A DNA stretch of 64,000 nucleotides, taken from contig NC_018396.1 of assembly GCF_000208865.1 (NCBI RefSeq), positions 3,281,101 through 3,345,100 on the forward strand, written 5' to 3'. The translations under genes and the position numbers were made by a program. Positions 48,124-60,100 of the stretch are shown one piece after another. This DNA is from Neospora caninum Liverpool. Its lineage: Eukaryota; Apicomplexa; Conoidasida; Eucoccidiorida; Sarcocystidae. How positions within the stretch are numbered: the stretch's first letter is position 1; each line of letters opens with the position of its first letter. The notes beneath the pieces are model-generated. The model saw only the letters and a list, made by a program, of their open reading frames with translations, had not been told where the DNA came from and did no database searches.

Positions 48124-50289
48124 ATGGCGTCTCCTCCTTGCGTCTGTAACTCCAACGGGAAGCTCCCCCTTCCTCGCATCATCCACGTCTACCATGAGCG
48201 TCAGTCTCTCCTGCAGTGCGCACGCCACACAGTCAACAACATCCTTCAGGCGCCGGCTTACTCGTCAGCCGACTTTGAACGACTGGCGGGAGCCCTAGAT
48301 CGAGGGGAGTTTTTTCCAGTGGAAAAACTGGAGCAACAGATACCACGAGGTCCCCCTGCAACTGCCCACGCAAAAGGGAAGAGAAGCGAACTCCGACCGC
48401 CTAGACGACGTGGCGCATGGGCCGGCCAAAGTATATTTGCCGGCGGCCCAGAGGCGTGTTCAGAAGGGGCGAGTATCCCGGTGAACGAAAGGGAGACAGC
48501 GAGCCGAGATGGTTTCTGCGGAGAAACAAAAACACATGAACAGGCTGGATGGCAAGTCCGAGGTCAGACAGGTGAAGACAAGCATCAGACCTATAGCGGC
48601 CACAGCATGCCTCAAGAGGGGGATCCAGGGAAACGCAGCTGCCATGGAAACGGTGCAGCCGTGTCAGAACAAGACAGGATTTGCACGCTGACAAGGCAGG
48701 CTTCGCCAGGCTCGCCTGACTCTTCGTCGCAAAGCCCACATGCACACAGAGGGAAAGAGCCTTGTTCCTCTTCTGGGTTGCCGTTGAGAGAGTCGTCTGA
48801 CTCTTCGTCCACTTCATTCTACACTCCAGAACAGGAAGCAGGCGATTCGTGGCCACCCTCTTCTCCGAACGCTTCCACACCTGTCGCTCCTGCGCACCTA
48901 TCGAGGAATACAAATTTCGGTCCAATCATCTTGAAAAGGACCGACGTTCCTTCACGGGCCACAGCTCCTCTTTCGTGTAGTCCCCTCTCTTGCGCGACAG
49001 CAATGCCTGTATTTCTTCGACCTGTCCCGCCACGTCCTGTGGCGTCTCCTCTTTTTCCAGAAGAAGGATCCAGAGGAAACCTGTTTTCTGCCCTTTTCGC
49101 CACAAACTACAGCGCTCCATTCTGCCTAGGGAATTACGACTTATCTCTTGTGCAGTTGCTTCTGGGTCGCCACGGACTCGAGCTCGATTTCAGGAACGAA
49201 AGGCGGGCACAAGGGAGGAGCGGTAGAACAGTGTCCGCTAAGGGCGTGCCGACAAAAGGCAGCAGTCTCACACACGAGAACACGCGAAACAGTTGTTGTC
49301 CGGTCTTTCCAGGCGCTGTGACCTTAGAGCAACTGAGAAATCCGCGGTTGGTCGGTTTTATCATCAACGTTGAACTCCCGAAGACGGGTTGGAGACGACT
49401 TTTACCGAAGAGTGCAAGTCGCCATTTCTATGCCATCAGAAAGCTGAGCTGTACGTACACGTTAGAACCGCGGTCGTGTGGGACGGGCGGGAAGTTCGGA
49501 TCGGCGAACGAAATGGCGACGGGGAAACGGGCAGAGAAAAATACCGTTCTGCTTCTGGACGTGCCAGAAAGAGATCCACAGAATGAGGACTGGGGAACGA
49601 GCGAAAGTCAAACGGAGAAGCCGCCAGCGACTCGAGTTCACTGTGGCGAAGCACCGCATGATTGTCCTTGTGGGTCACTGTCTTTTATTCAATACACGAC
49701 GAGTGAAGACAGACATGATGCGGCCTCTCGTTTCCACAGCGAGACCGAAAGGCGCGTTAGTTCGTCACAGAAGGCGGCCGCCGCAGGGCATGCTCATTCA
49801 GAAAGCGGCTATTGCTGGGTAAATTTGGATTCGAAACTCGAAAGGCCTTACGTCTTTGTCGACGATCGCGCTCTTGTACTTTACCTCAATAAGAAACTAG
49901 GGGAAAGGTACGGCGTGTCAATGCAGGGAAGCACCCAGGCTATGCCGCGTGTCAGTCCTGAGGACAAGAAAAGGTGTCTTCAAATGTTTGAAGAAGGATG
50001 CGTTTGTAGCACTACACCCCGAGCAGACTCTCAGTATCAGGAATGCGATGAAAGTACGGTGGGGGATCTCGGGGGAAAGCGATTTGAGGCAGATGCAAAG
50101 GGGGGACGCTCTCCAGAAACACGTAGCGCTCCTGCCACTGTACACAAAGTCCCTCATGAACCGCTGCGTCTGTATATGCCTCGCCGATATGGAGATGAAA
50201 ACTCGGCAACAGAGTCTTCTAATGTGGACGACGATTATAAAGATGCAGTTGTGATAGAGGTCGTTCTGGCAACCGACGAAAATGGTTGA
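48124..50289 (+). CDS. Josephin-domain deubiquitinase with large inserts
   Basis: This is a single exon of 721 residues from the ATG at 48124 (GACCACATGG). Another in-frame ATG at about 48043 is possible, but the Josephin fold begins only at residue 19. The N-terminal motif IIHVYHERQSLLQCARHTVN has the catalytic Cys32. LGNYDLSLVQLLLGRHG (near 335-350) and GFIINVE match the core. RHFYAIRKL gives the catalytic His434. WVNLDSKLERP supplies the third residue (Asn567). Order and motifs fit Josephin-1/2 proteins, cysteine proteases that cleave ubiquitin. Human JOSD1 has only 202 residues; here the Cys-to-His spacing is about 400 and His-to-Asn about 130, with Ser/Pro/Glu-rich inserts. No UIM or membrane segment is obvious. 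The C-terminus contains a possible last strand (DAVVIEVVLA), like the final strand of the fold. The motifs are complete, so activity is plausible. Confidence 0.87.
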   Translation: MASPPCVCNSNGKLPLPRIIHVYHERQSLLQCARHTVNNILQAPAYSSADFERLAGALDRGEFFPVEKLEQQIPRGPPATAHAKGKRSELRPPRRRGAWAGQSIFAGGPEACSEGASIPVNERETASRDGFCGETKTHEQAGWQVRGQTGEDKHQTYSGHSMPQEGDPGKRSCHGNGAAVSEQDRICTLTRQASPGSPDSSSQSPHAHRGKEPCSSSGLPLRESSDSSSTSFYTPEQEAGDSWPPSSPNASTPVAPAHLSRNTNFGPIILKRTDVPSRATAPLSCSPLSCATAMPVFLRPVPPRPVASPLFPEEGSRGNLFSALFATNYSAPFCLGNYDLSLVQLLLGRHGLELDFRNERRAQGRSGRTVSAKGVPTKGSSLTHENTRNSCCPVFPGAVTLEQLRNPRLVGFIINVELPKTGWRRLLPKSASRHFYAIRKLSCTYTLEPRSCGTGGKFGSANEMATGKRAEKNTVLLLDVPERDPQNEDWGTSESQTEKPPATRVHCGEAPHDCPCGSLSFIQYTTSEDRHDAASRFHSETERRVSSSQKAAAAGHAHSESGYCWVNLDSKLERPYVFVDDRALVLYLNKKLGERYGVSMQGSTQAMPRVSPEDKKRCLQMFEEGCVCSTTPRADSQYQECDESTVGDLGGKRFEADAKGGRSPETRSAPATVHKVPHEPLRLYMPRRYGDENSATESSNVDDDYKDAVVIEVVLATDENG

Positions 50290-52797
50290 GTTTTTCAACA
50301 GCCCTTGTGTATCAAACTAGTTGTGCTTGTAAGAACCGAAATTCATTTTTTCATTTTTTAAAGCCGCGTACCCCAATACAGATGCCATCGTCGTCTTCGA
50401 AGTTGGTGAATGAAAGTGCAGAACAGTATCACGCACGTCCTCGTCAGAGCCTCTCCCCTGTCGGACTTGCGAAATTCGCCGGCCGACAAATGAATGGGGA
50501 AAGACGACTGGCCACGACTTTTCTGCCTGCTTGAAGCACGAGGGAAGGAGAGGGAGATGATAGGAACAGAAACGGGTAAACAGAATAATATACGACGACA
50601 GACATCCTTGTTTCGCCCGCAAGATGTTTGAAGTAAACCGTGGACCTTTGGCGTACTGATTCGCTTATAGATTTGTGACATTCGCGGAAACACTTCCGAC
50701 TGTGTTGCCCCTAGCCAGAGGCCAATACATCCAACTGTGTACTTCTCCAGGACTGAATAATCGCCAAGGGGGGGGGATAAAGACGTTTACCAAACTCGCT
50801 GAACCCCTGCGGGTCTGACGCTGAAACGAGTTCACGTCCATTCTAGAACCTTATCGACTCGCCAAGTGAGGGAGGCAGACTCACAGCGGGGCTGGTGAGA
50901 GTATACCGGAACTTACTATCGATGTCGACAATCGCACCTCATTGCGCGGTGGCAGTTCCAGTTTATCTGCGCCAGAGAACTACTGCAACGATATGGATTC
51001 TTACATACATGCTCGTATAAACCCCGTTGGAGAGATGAGCGGTAGGTGGACAAATTGAGGGCTAAAATCATTGGACAAAAAGTTAGATCTGGTGTATTCA
51101 TCTCTTATCCGATGAGCTTTATTGGCATTATCTTGGAGACATCGATATGGGATGGACCGGATGGTTGTCAATACAAAAAACCGGATTTTTCTGGTGAACT
51201 GGCCATTCCCCGGTTCGGCGGTTATCGCGTGGGTGTGATCGGGAGCAAACACAGACACACGATTTTCCAGCACAGTTATAATTCTTCGTTTTCTTGGGAT
51301 ATCTATGGGTATACAAGCACACGCTACTGGGTGGCCGCTGGTTGCCTGCAGGCGCTTGCTTGAATGCCTCAACCTTATAACCGCTTTCCTTATTTCTAGT
51401 GTCGGGGAGCTAGACGGGTTTTCGCTTTTTCCCCTCCACCGGCACTGCAGCGCTTGCACACGAGGCACGGTGACAGTTTCTGATGCGTTTTGGATCTCGC
51501 GCAGATTCTGCAACCTAAGCTGAGAAAAAGTCCGCCCCATTCCCTCTACTAACGAGTGCCGGGTAGGCACGATAGCAATTTACACGAACGCAATGGAACT
51601 GCTTACTCCCCTCAAAATATGCATATGTGCTTTCTGTTCGACATCAAAACTCGCTCGAAACGCCACTTCGCTGACGAGACTGAGCAAAGCGCGTCGAACA
51701 GGCTAGACACGTTCCTGCTCGCTTAGCCGAAGGTAAGTTCGAAAGTCACGACCCAAAACAGCCTTTCTGCAACCCGACCCGACGCGGTTCGAAAACGCGT
51801 GAATGGCGCTGTATTAGTGGACCGCGTACAACACAGACACAGCAAAGCGCACGGCACACGGACGTTGCTTCTTGCGATGTCTACAGGTATTGTCTACACA
51901 TCACTGCAGACACGTACAGCCATATGTATATATGACTTGGGCGTATTTGTTATTATTGTTCAGCCGCAATTTCTACAGCCACCGACAGAGGTGGCCAGGA
52001 ACGTGGAAGAGTCTCGGTTTTCCCACGACGAGAAAGGCACACTAACAACCTTCTCCAGAGAATGAGAAAGCCTCCGTTCTGGAACAACGGCAGACAGCCG
52101 GCGGCCACACCATGAACGCGCCTCTGGCTCTTTCCATTACGCCATCCACGGATCACAGGCACGAAAGATAAACGAACACGACGAGTTTGAAGAGGTGAAG
52201 AGAGATGTTGGGTCTAAGAGAAAATGTTTGAAAAAGGAAGGACTGAAGCTGCAGAGGCTTTGTTCTGATGATGCGGCGCGACTGATGGGTCAGGAAGCAT
52301 CAATATCAACACAGGCTGTCCTCTATCGCCACGCAGACACGGACGCATCACTAGACGTTCATGTATACCGACTGTGCTTACACCGATGAAAGAATATGGA
52401 TACACATACGCCAGTACGTATGCATATAAAATACACACGCACGCTTCCGCATGGCCGTGCGTAGGCGCTTGTGTAAGTCCGGAACCTAAGCACCGAAGTT
52501 TGTCTCTGGTCGTCCACACGAGGCTTTTCTACAAACACCCGAGAGATGCAAAAATGGGATTCCCTCTGGCCCTATGCTAGACAGGAAACCTCTCCCTTTT
52601 CTTTTCTGAGCCAGACTTGGACACGAAGAGCATCGTGCGCAGCCCCTGGGCTTGGCGTTTTCGCCGTCCTTCATCGTCCCCTGATGACCTTTCCTCTCTT
52701 TCTATCCTTATTTTCGTCCCATTCTTCTTCGCTTGGCCTCACGTAGATATGCAAACACATATTAAAAGTTGGATGGTAGTTGCTGTCACACGACAGC
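50290..52797. other. Spacer between convergent genes, no gene recognised
   Basis: This separates the 3' ends of the Josephin gene (+) and ATP-citrate lyase (-) and should include their 3' untranslated regions. Composition is less GC-rich than the coding exons. A 189-codon minus-strand frame (51001-51570) and a 105-codon plus-strand frame in the same place show no domain and shadow each other. Confidence 0.5.
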
Positions 52798-55700
52798 TCA
52801 CTTATCCTTGTTCTCAGAACTGCTCCAGTCCGGCAGCACATACGCAATATCATCCACGTCGTGCCTGTAGAGGCCTTGCTTGAGTCGCTTTTGATCGAGG
52901 AAGTGACCGATGAATCCAATTGACCTTCCCAGGACAAAGAGGCCATTGATGCAGCCGTTGTGGATATAATCTCTTGCCTCGTTCTCGGTGAAGTGCCCAC
53001 AGTGGAAGAGCATGTCGCACATGCTGACGCCGATCAGGCCGTCGACGTTGAGAATCAACGTGTCCTTCTTCTTCGTAGTCACTTGCTCCACTTGTTCTGC
53101 GTAGTCAATAAGAGGCGTTTGCGGAAAGTTTGACTTGCAGAAAGTCTTCAGAAGCTGCACGCGCATATCTGGGTTATGCACGGACTTGATTCTATGACCG
53201 ATCCCCATGACCAGTTTGTTCTGCTTCTTCATTTCTGCGACGAACTCAGCCGGTGCCATGCGACTGGTGAACGCCCCGAGGAACTGCTGCGCTGCCTGGT
53301 CGCACGCGCCCCCGAAGCGGTCCCCGATGGTGCACAGTCCAGAAATCAGACTGCTGATTAAGTCTTTCCCGGCGCGAGCTGTGACAATGACGTTGTGAGC
53401 GCCACAGACAGCAGGGCCGTGGTCTGCAGTCAGCATCAAAACGCGCTCGAGATAACGGTAGCAGTACTCCGGGAGCGGCCGTTTGAACCAGAGCAAGGAA
53501 ATCACGCCGCCCACCCCGAGTTGGTCTCCAAGGACTTTGGAAATGGGCCAGCCTGCGTAGAGCAGTTCTTCACCGCGGTCGTCCGAGATCGTGGAGATGA
53601 AACCCTTGGGTTTGCGCACCAGTCCGAGCTTCTTCGCCCACGCATAGTCCATGGGAATGCGAGGGACAGGCACCTCTTTCCGCGGCACGACCACGCCCTG
53701 CTTGACCAGCTGTACGTACACGTGGCGAATCGCCTTCCCGAGCTCGTCGAAGGACGACGGAACGAAGGCTCCAGCCGCCTTCAGCGCCGCGTTTTTCGCA
53801 GCAGCATGCTCCCGATGGCTGCCGGCCCACGCGCCGGCGTGCCCGAAGGAAACTTCGGTGGAGAACAGCGACGCACACGTGCCGACGCACCACGCAATGA
53901 GCGGTTTCGTCAGGCGCCCGTCTTTGATGGCTTCGACGACTTCGTACTCCATGCCTCCGCCGACTTCGCCGAGCAGAACGAGGAACTTGATGTCTGGATT
54001 TCGTTCGAATCGGAGAAGGTGGTCGAGCATGGACGTCCCGGGGAACCGGTCTCCACCGATGGCGATCGCTTCGTACGTCCCGTCGCTCACGATGGACAGA
54101 ATGTTGTTCATTTCGTTCAGCATGCCCCCCGACTTGGTCACACACCCGACGCTGCCCGGGCGGTACAGCCGCGCGTTCATGACGTTCTCCAGAGTTCCGC
54201 CCGTGTTGCCGATGCGGAACGCGCCGCTCGTGATGCCTCCAACGGTGGCTGGGCCGATGAGGCACACCCCGCGAGCGCGCGTCTCGGCAGCGAGCTGGCG
54301 AGCCTCGCGCTCGGGAACCCCCTCCGCAATGACCACAATCGTGCGCAGCTGCGGCGCCGTTTCGAGGGCTAGACGCGTGACGGAGGCCGCGGAGCGCATC
54401 GACGCAAAGTTGATCAAAACGCTGACTTCGGGGAAGTGGTGAACGGCCTCTTGGAGCGTCTGGTACACAGGCAGCAGCACCTCCTCCGTGCCGAAGTAGA
54501 ACGAGCGCTGATGAGAGACTGAGAACTCGTACAGAATCGCGGCAACGGACGGCTTCTTCCGCCCGCATGCGTGATCGAAATCGAGCATTTCCTGCACGGC
54601 CCGAGTCTGCAGTCCCCAGACAAAGCAGTTGGTCGTCTGGGTGAAGAGCTGCGACTCGTGCGAGTCAGTCAACAATGAAGCCAGCGCGTTTCCGGTGCCC
54701 GCGTCTCCACTGGCGGTGACGGTACTGTGGGAAGCCTCTCCTGCCGGAGGCGTGTCCGTGGCCTTCTGCTGCGCGAGAAACGCCTGGATGTACTTCTCAA
54801 AGTGCGGGTTCTTCTCGACTTCTTCCATGGTCATCTCGTGCCACGGGCTCAGCCGTCCGCCGTGGACAAAGGTACCGCGCGATTCGCGGGAAGACGGGGT
54901 CACGGGCACGATCCCTGCAGACGTGGAATCTGGCAGTGGGGACGTCGCCCGCCCTGCGCTCGCAAAGACGTCAGAAGACAAACTGAGATCCCACCCGTGG
55001 TGCTGCGCGAAGTCTCCAATCATATCGTTCATGGTTGCGGGTGTGGCCGCGAAGCCCGAGGCAGTGGCGGCAACCGGCTCTTCGCCTTCCTTCTCGCTCT
55101 CGGATTTCGACGCGTCCACGCCCTCTTCGTCCTGAAGAGCAAACGGAATGATTGACGTCATGTACGTCTCTGGGCCAAAAACCTTCACGTGGATGTTCAG
55201 CTCCTCGCCGACTTCGCGCATGCGCTTCAAACCCTCCTGGTAATTCGGGCCGCCTCGCCGGACGTAAATGCGCACTTTGAATTCCCGCAGTTGTTCGCGG
55301 AAGTCGCGGAGCGCGCGAATGATTCCTCGGAACGTGTCCGCCACATTGGTGAAGTTCGCGATGCCTCCTCCGATGAGCAGGACTTTTCCTTCTTCGCGGT
55401 AGGAGCCCGGAGCGGTCATCAAACCGAGAATCGTCTTGGTGTATTCGTAGGTGGTGATCTCCGAGGGCGCTCCCGAATACTCCCCGTAGTTGCACAGCTC
55501 GTCGCCGAAGCCCAAGTCGCAGACGGTGTCTGCGTACACCACTGAGGCACCCCCCCCTGCGATCAGCGTCCAGATCCGACCTTTCGGGTTCAAAACAGTC
55601 AACTTCAAACTCGCTCCCGTCTTCGAATCCAACTCGCTGAGATACAGAGAGAAACGCACAAAAGCTCCATGCAAAAGCTTTCTTCCTTCAAGAAATACAT

Positions 55701-57163
55701 GGTGACAGACGCATACCCACAAATACACACACGCATCTTCATATACATAATATACAGAGATTTGCGTATATCTGTGCATTTATATACGTAATTCTCCAGA
55801 TCAGTACACACGCGTACATACGAGTATTGTCCACACGCCTAAGCACTCCACGACCATTCAGGTGTATATGTCTCGGTGGCGACACCCACAATAAACGAGA
55901 CGCGGGTCTGTCCCTCGTCGGCGTACGGCCTGGCGGATATGAAAGAACAGCCTCGCCTGGAGAGGACCCGCCAGCCGCCCCCTTTGGCTGTCACTTTTTT
56001 CCAGACACGAGATGGATTGAGCCAGCGTCGCCGTGAACGACAAAGGCTCACCACGCAAAAACGCTGAGACCTTTTGTAAAACTGATTGGCGGGTTTCGCC
56101 CTGCGCCTGCTCACCGAATGTATCTTTCTTCCTCCGTGAAGCGTCTGCCGAAGGGGCTCGGAAAGCAGATGTGTCCCCATTTTTTGTCGCAGAGGAATTC
56201 CGCCGTGTGGTCGAGTTTCGCCGCGCAGTCAAGAATGGCAAAAGCGTGCGTCGCGGCGTCGAAGCAGAAGGGATTGATTTCCAGAAACGCAAAGTGCATC
56301 TCGCAGAACTGTCTGTACAGTTCGGCGAGGAAGACGGGCAGCGCCTTCTTCGCCTCGTTCCCCGCAACGTCCGTCACGAGAGGCGCCACGAGGCTGACGA
56401 GTTCTTCTTGCGTCAGTCGACACTCACTGCCGCGCTTGCTGATCTCCTCCAGAGTCTTTGGCTGCGTGGATCCGTTCACGTTGCCTTTCATCGCGTCTCC
56501 CGCCGAAAGCGAAGTCGAGCACGGGGCCGCGGCAGCAGGGACCGCGGCTGGGACGCAGCCGTTCGTCATGGCCGAAATCGGCTCCGCATCGTTCTTCGCC
56601 TGGCTCTCAATGGGGATGAGGACGCGGCGCGCATGCTCGTCGACGTTCCCCACATCGACACCACCTCGGTGCGAAAAAAGGATCTCGTCTCCCTCGCGAA
56701 GCGTGCGAATCGCCACGTAGAACTCGTTCGCCGCCACGTCGTGGGGAAAGAACGGCTCAACGATGAAGTGATCGAGAGTGCCCGTCAGCCCCTGCATGGT
56801 GAACTGTGTCCCCATGAGCGCCTTCAGCTCTTTCTGGGCATCTGCCCAGGAGAGATCCAACTTGACGAGGCCGCTCTTCCCGCGCCGCTTGAGCAAGACG
56901 TCGGGCTTCACCGTCAGTCGCGACGTCAGCAGCCACGGGTGCGCACTGGGAAGGTCCTCGAGGTCTGTGGTGCTGTCAACAGCCACGCAGACGCCACGGA
57001 GGAGCGAGCACGACTCGTCAACGTGCGCGGCATCTGAGCTCGCAAAGCCGTTGTACGCAGGCACATGCGCTGTCTGTGGAGTCGCACCCGTCGCCGGCGT
57101 GGGATCCGACAGACGCGTCCACAGCAGACGCTTTGCGTCCGCCTCTCGGATACTCAGTGCCAT
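52798..57163 (-). CDS. ACL: ATP-citrate lyase (single-chain, animal/fungal type)
   Basis: Two exons, 57163-56115 and 55636-52798, join in phase (Arg codon split CG|C) to give 1,295 residues; human ACLY has about 1,100. The enzyme converts citrate, CoA and ATP to acetyl-CoA, oxaloacetate and ADP in the cytosol/nucleus, feeding acetylation and fatty-acid elongation. Order: ATP-grasp region (LEINPF near 310), citrate-binding part (GRIWTLIAGGGASVVY, YGEYSGAPSE, RRGGPNYQEGL), CoA-ligase part (VWGLQTRAVQ, IGPATVGGI, LYRPGSVG, AIGGDRFPG) with the phospho-histidine loop FGHAGAWAG (His949), then the citrate-synthase-like C-terminus (ADHGPAVCGAHN, MGIGHRIKSVHNPDMRV, LNVDGLIGVSMCDML). The extra length is an Ala-rich insert near residue 210 and a divergent linker between the citrate-binding and CoA-ligase parts, where the animal enzyme has its phosphorylated loop. 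No targeting peptide is seen. All key motifs are intact. Confidence 0.97.
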
Positions 57164-60100
57164 CTCGCTCGAACTGGAGGAAGCGCAGAAAAGCCCGTGT
57201 CTCTACACCGGAGTGTCTATAGGGTAGCGTTGTTTCTCCCGAGGGAAATAGGTTCTACGGAGACACAAATGCTTGAGGAATGCAGAAGCGAATCTGTGAG
57301 CCGCGAGTCTTCTCTCGCTGGACTGAAAGACCCTCCTGTTTGAAGTTCAAGGATGTGCTTACAAACACTTGCGGATGATGTCAGGGAGATGGTGGCCGCT
57401 ACGGCGTTCTTCGGGCGCCTGGAGGGGCACCGAACAAATGAAAAATGACAAGGAGAGAAGAACGACTGCAGGAAAAGCGGTGCACGGACAGTGGAAAGAA
57501 CGTCACGAGCGAGAGGACCACGCGTCAGGGGCAGGCGGCCGGACGATCGATGAGCGGAAGTGGCGTGGAGGCAGAAAGATTGTCAGGTAACGGGAAAAAA
57601 GACAAAAACGCGTGACAGAACGCGACGGATGGGGCAGTGGCAGAACGTGAAGTCTGAAAAACCCACGGGTAGCACAGGAAAGCGTCTGTTTACAGAGACC
57701 GACGGTGCAAAAAAGACTCACACACACACGCCAAGGCCGTCAGAGTCTCCACGGGGATTTTTTGCAACCCTAAATGCTTCACAAGCAAAACGTCACGCCG
57801 GAACAGAGCTTATCAGATCAGATACTGGTGTGGAAATTCTTCCGTGTTTTCCCTGGAAAGCCAATTTCTGCCCGACTTCCGCAGTCAATGACAGTTGACC
57901 GACGGGAAGAAACAACGCCATTCCGCGACGCTATCTTTCGACAGTTCAAGCGACGCTGCTTCGTTTTTTGCCCCGCCAAGATTTACGACCAGTGGAAGCC
58001 ACAACCAAAAACCCGAGAAGGATTTTTGGCCTGCCCAGATGACACGCAGGAAAATCTAAAAAACAGCCCGAAGGAGAGACGCGGCAGCCGAGCGACCGGC
58101 TCGGCGGTATGTGCGTATTTGACACCGGTTCATACACGTATACGTACGTACACAACTGTGTGCACATGAATATCTGTAGTACACGCCCTGTACTATTTTA
58201 TATATTCTACACGAACTTCCGCAAGTGCTGGTCCAGTACGAATGCTTCCGTTTCTGCGGGGAAAGAGACGACGGAGTGACTCCAGTTCCGAGTTTCTTTC
58301 TCTTCGGGTAAAAAACTACAGCGGGGAAACGGAAAGATGTCACAAGACGCAGATCTCTTGTTTCGCACCAAGGAAACAAAACAAAAATCAGAGACGGAGA
58401 GGGTTGCCAGTTTCAAACTGGCAGTGCGTCGAATACAGCTGAAAACAAGGGAGTGCTCCGGCCCCCGGCCAACATGCCTCGCCCGTTGCCGCGCGTTGTA
58501 CGAAACGAGAGACGAGAACAAAAAGAGTACGGAAAGAAGACAGGGGGGAAAGGGAGAACAAGGGGGGAGACAGCGAAGAAAGCGCTGGACGAGAGGCGCA
58601 GACACAGCGAGACAGACAGAAAGAGACAGAACGCCGCTGCAGTAAGTAACGAGTGATAGTCTCTCTCCGGCGCCGTCTCTGTTCTTCGCGGAAGCCCGAG
58701 TCTGGCGCATGCAGTGGAAAACACAAGACGCATTCAGTGGATAGAGAATTCGTCATCAATCAAAAGCTCGAGATATATATGGGCCGTTTTCCACGGAAAA
58801 GCGTTTCGCTACAGAATATGCGAAAGCCAACGAGGGACGGTCGCGAGAGTGCGCGGCGATTCCGTCACCCGAACAGAGAGCGCCGTCTTCCTCGGCAGAT
58901 GGGGCACACGTATAAGCCGGTAGAACGCTGACAGGGAAAGGCCCCCTTTCACAGAGGGCTGAGCTACTCGTCGTCTTCAGGGATGTCTTTGCCGAGCAAA
59001 GCGCGAAACACTGAAACAATTCTGTATCAGCGGACTTTGGCCCGGTTGAACCATCACCATATTTCCCCGGCGAGAGGGGAGGCAAATGCAGAAGTTAGAA
59101 AATGGTAGTCTCCGCGATCTGAGACCACACAATTCTGGCGTTCTCTGGTGTGGTTCCTTAGACGAACGAGAAAACGGAAACTTTTTGAGTCAGTCACTCT
59201 CTCGGAGTCCAGCTCGACCTCGGGTTCACGGATTTTGCTTGAAACGGTCCGTCCCCGCTGTTTTGCCTTCGAAGTCGCCCAAAAAGATGGTCTAGACCTC
59301 GAGGTGATCCTGTGCTCTATTTAGAGGTCGGTTTTTATTTCGCAGTAAGGAACCTCGCGCTGCTCTCTAGAATGGCTGTTTCCGTCGTTCAAAATCTTGT
59401 TGTACGGCATGCCATGCATCTTGCAACGTGTCCTCTCACCTCCCGAGGAACAACACCATTGCCTCAAGGCACTCTGTTTCTCCTAAGCTGCGGTGACCGC
59501 GCCAATGGCAGTACAGCCTCCCCTGGGGACAGTCTTGCGTGATGAAACTCGACGACTTGTTCAGCAATTTAGCCATGCAGCTGTTTTGCAGTTCACTGCT
59601 GAAAATTGACACCATGCGCGGTATGTATCGTGGGTTCAGGAGTGGCTGTGTCACGGCGATCTTGGTCGGTGCACCTGAAGTGAGATACGAATCCTGTGTC
59701 GAGCGACCAGCCGTAACGAGCAGTGCTTCATTCCCGGCTTCTTCAAGCATTTTTAGCCATCTGCCGTTCCGTGTGCACATCGAAATATGACTCCTTGCCT
59801 TGCTATAGAAATTCGTAGATTTACACTAGTCGTGTGGTGTGCCTCACGTACGTGACTTACGTAATACATACTTCAGGTGAAATGAACCTCCCATCACACT
59901 GCATGTCCAACGGGAACAGACTGTATACGCTTAACCCACTTCAATATCTGAATAGCCGACTCACCCCTGAAGACCACCCGCGGCACCTGCTAGTCACGGT
60001 CTCCGGAGGGTACACACGTTATTTACACGTAGATGTACATTCGAGTGGTGTCCTGCAGGTTCAAGTTCCACACACTGGCCGGCGTCTTCTCTTAGTCTTG

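Noticed and set aside
51046..51570. Lower-GC open frames that might be a nuclear copy of mitochondrial DNA
   Set aside because: The translated text does not resemble cytochrome b or cytochrome oxidase subunits, and the sequence is not AT-rich enough.
53395..54372. 325-codon plus-strand frame and a 332-codon minus-strand frame at 53570-54568
   Set aside because: Both overlap the highly conserved ATP-citrate lyase exon in the wrong frame; GC-rich third positions keep them open.
56033..57037. 334-codon plus-strand frame
   Set aside because: Antisense to the first exon of ATP-citrate lyase, which has strong homology.
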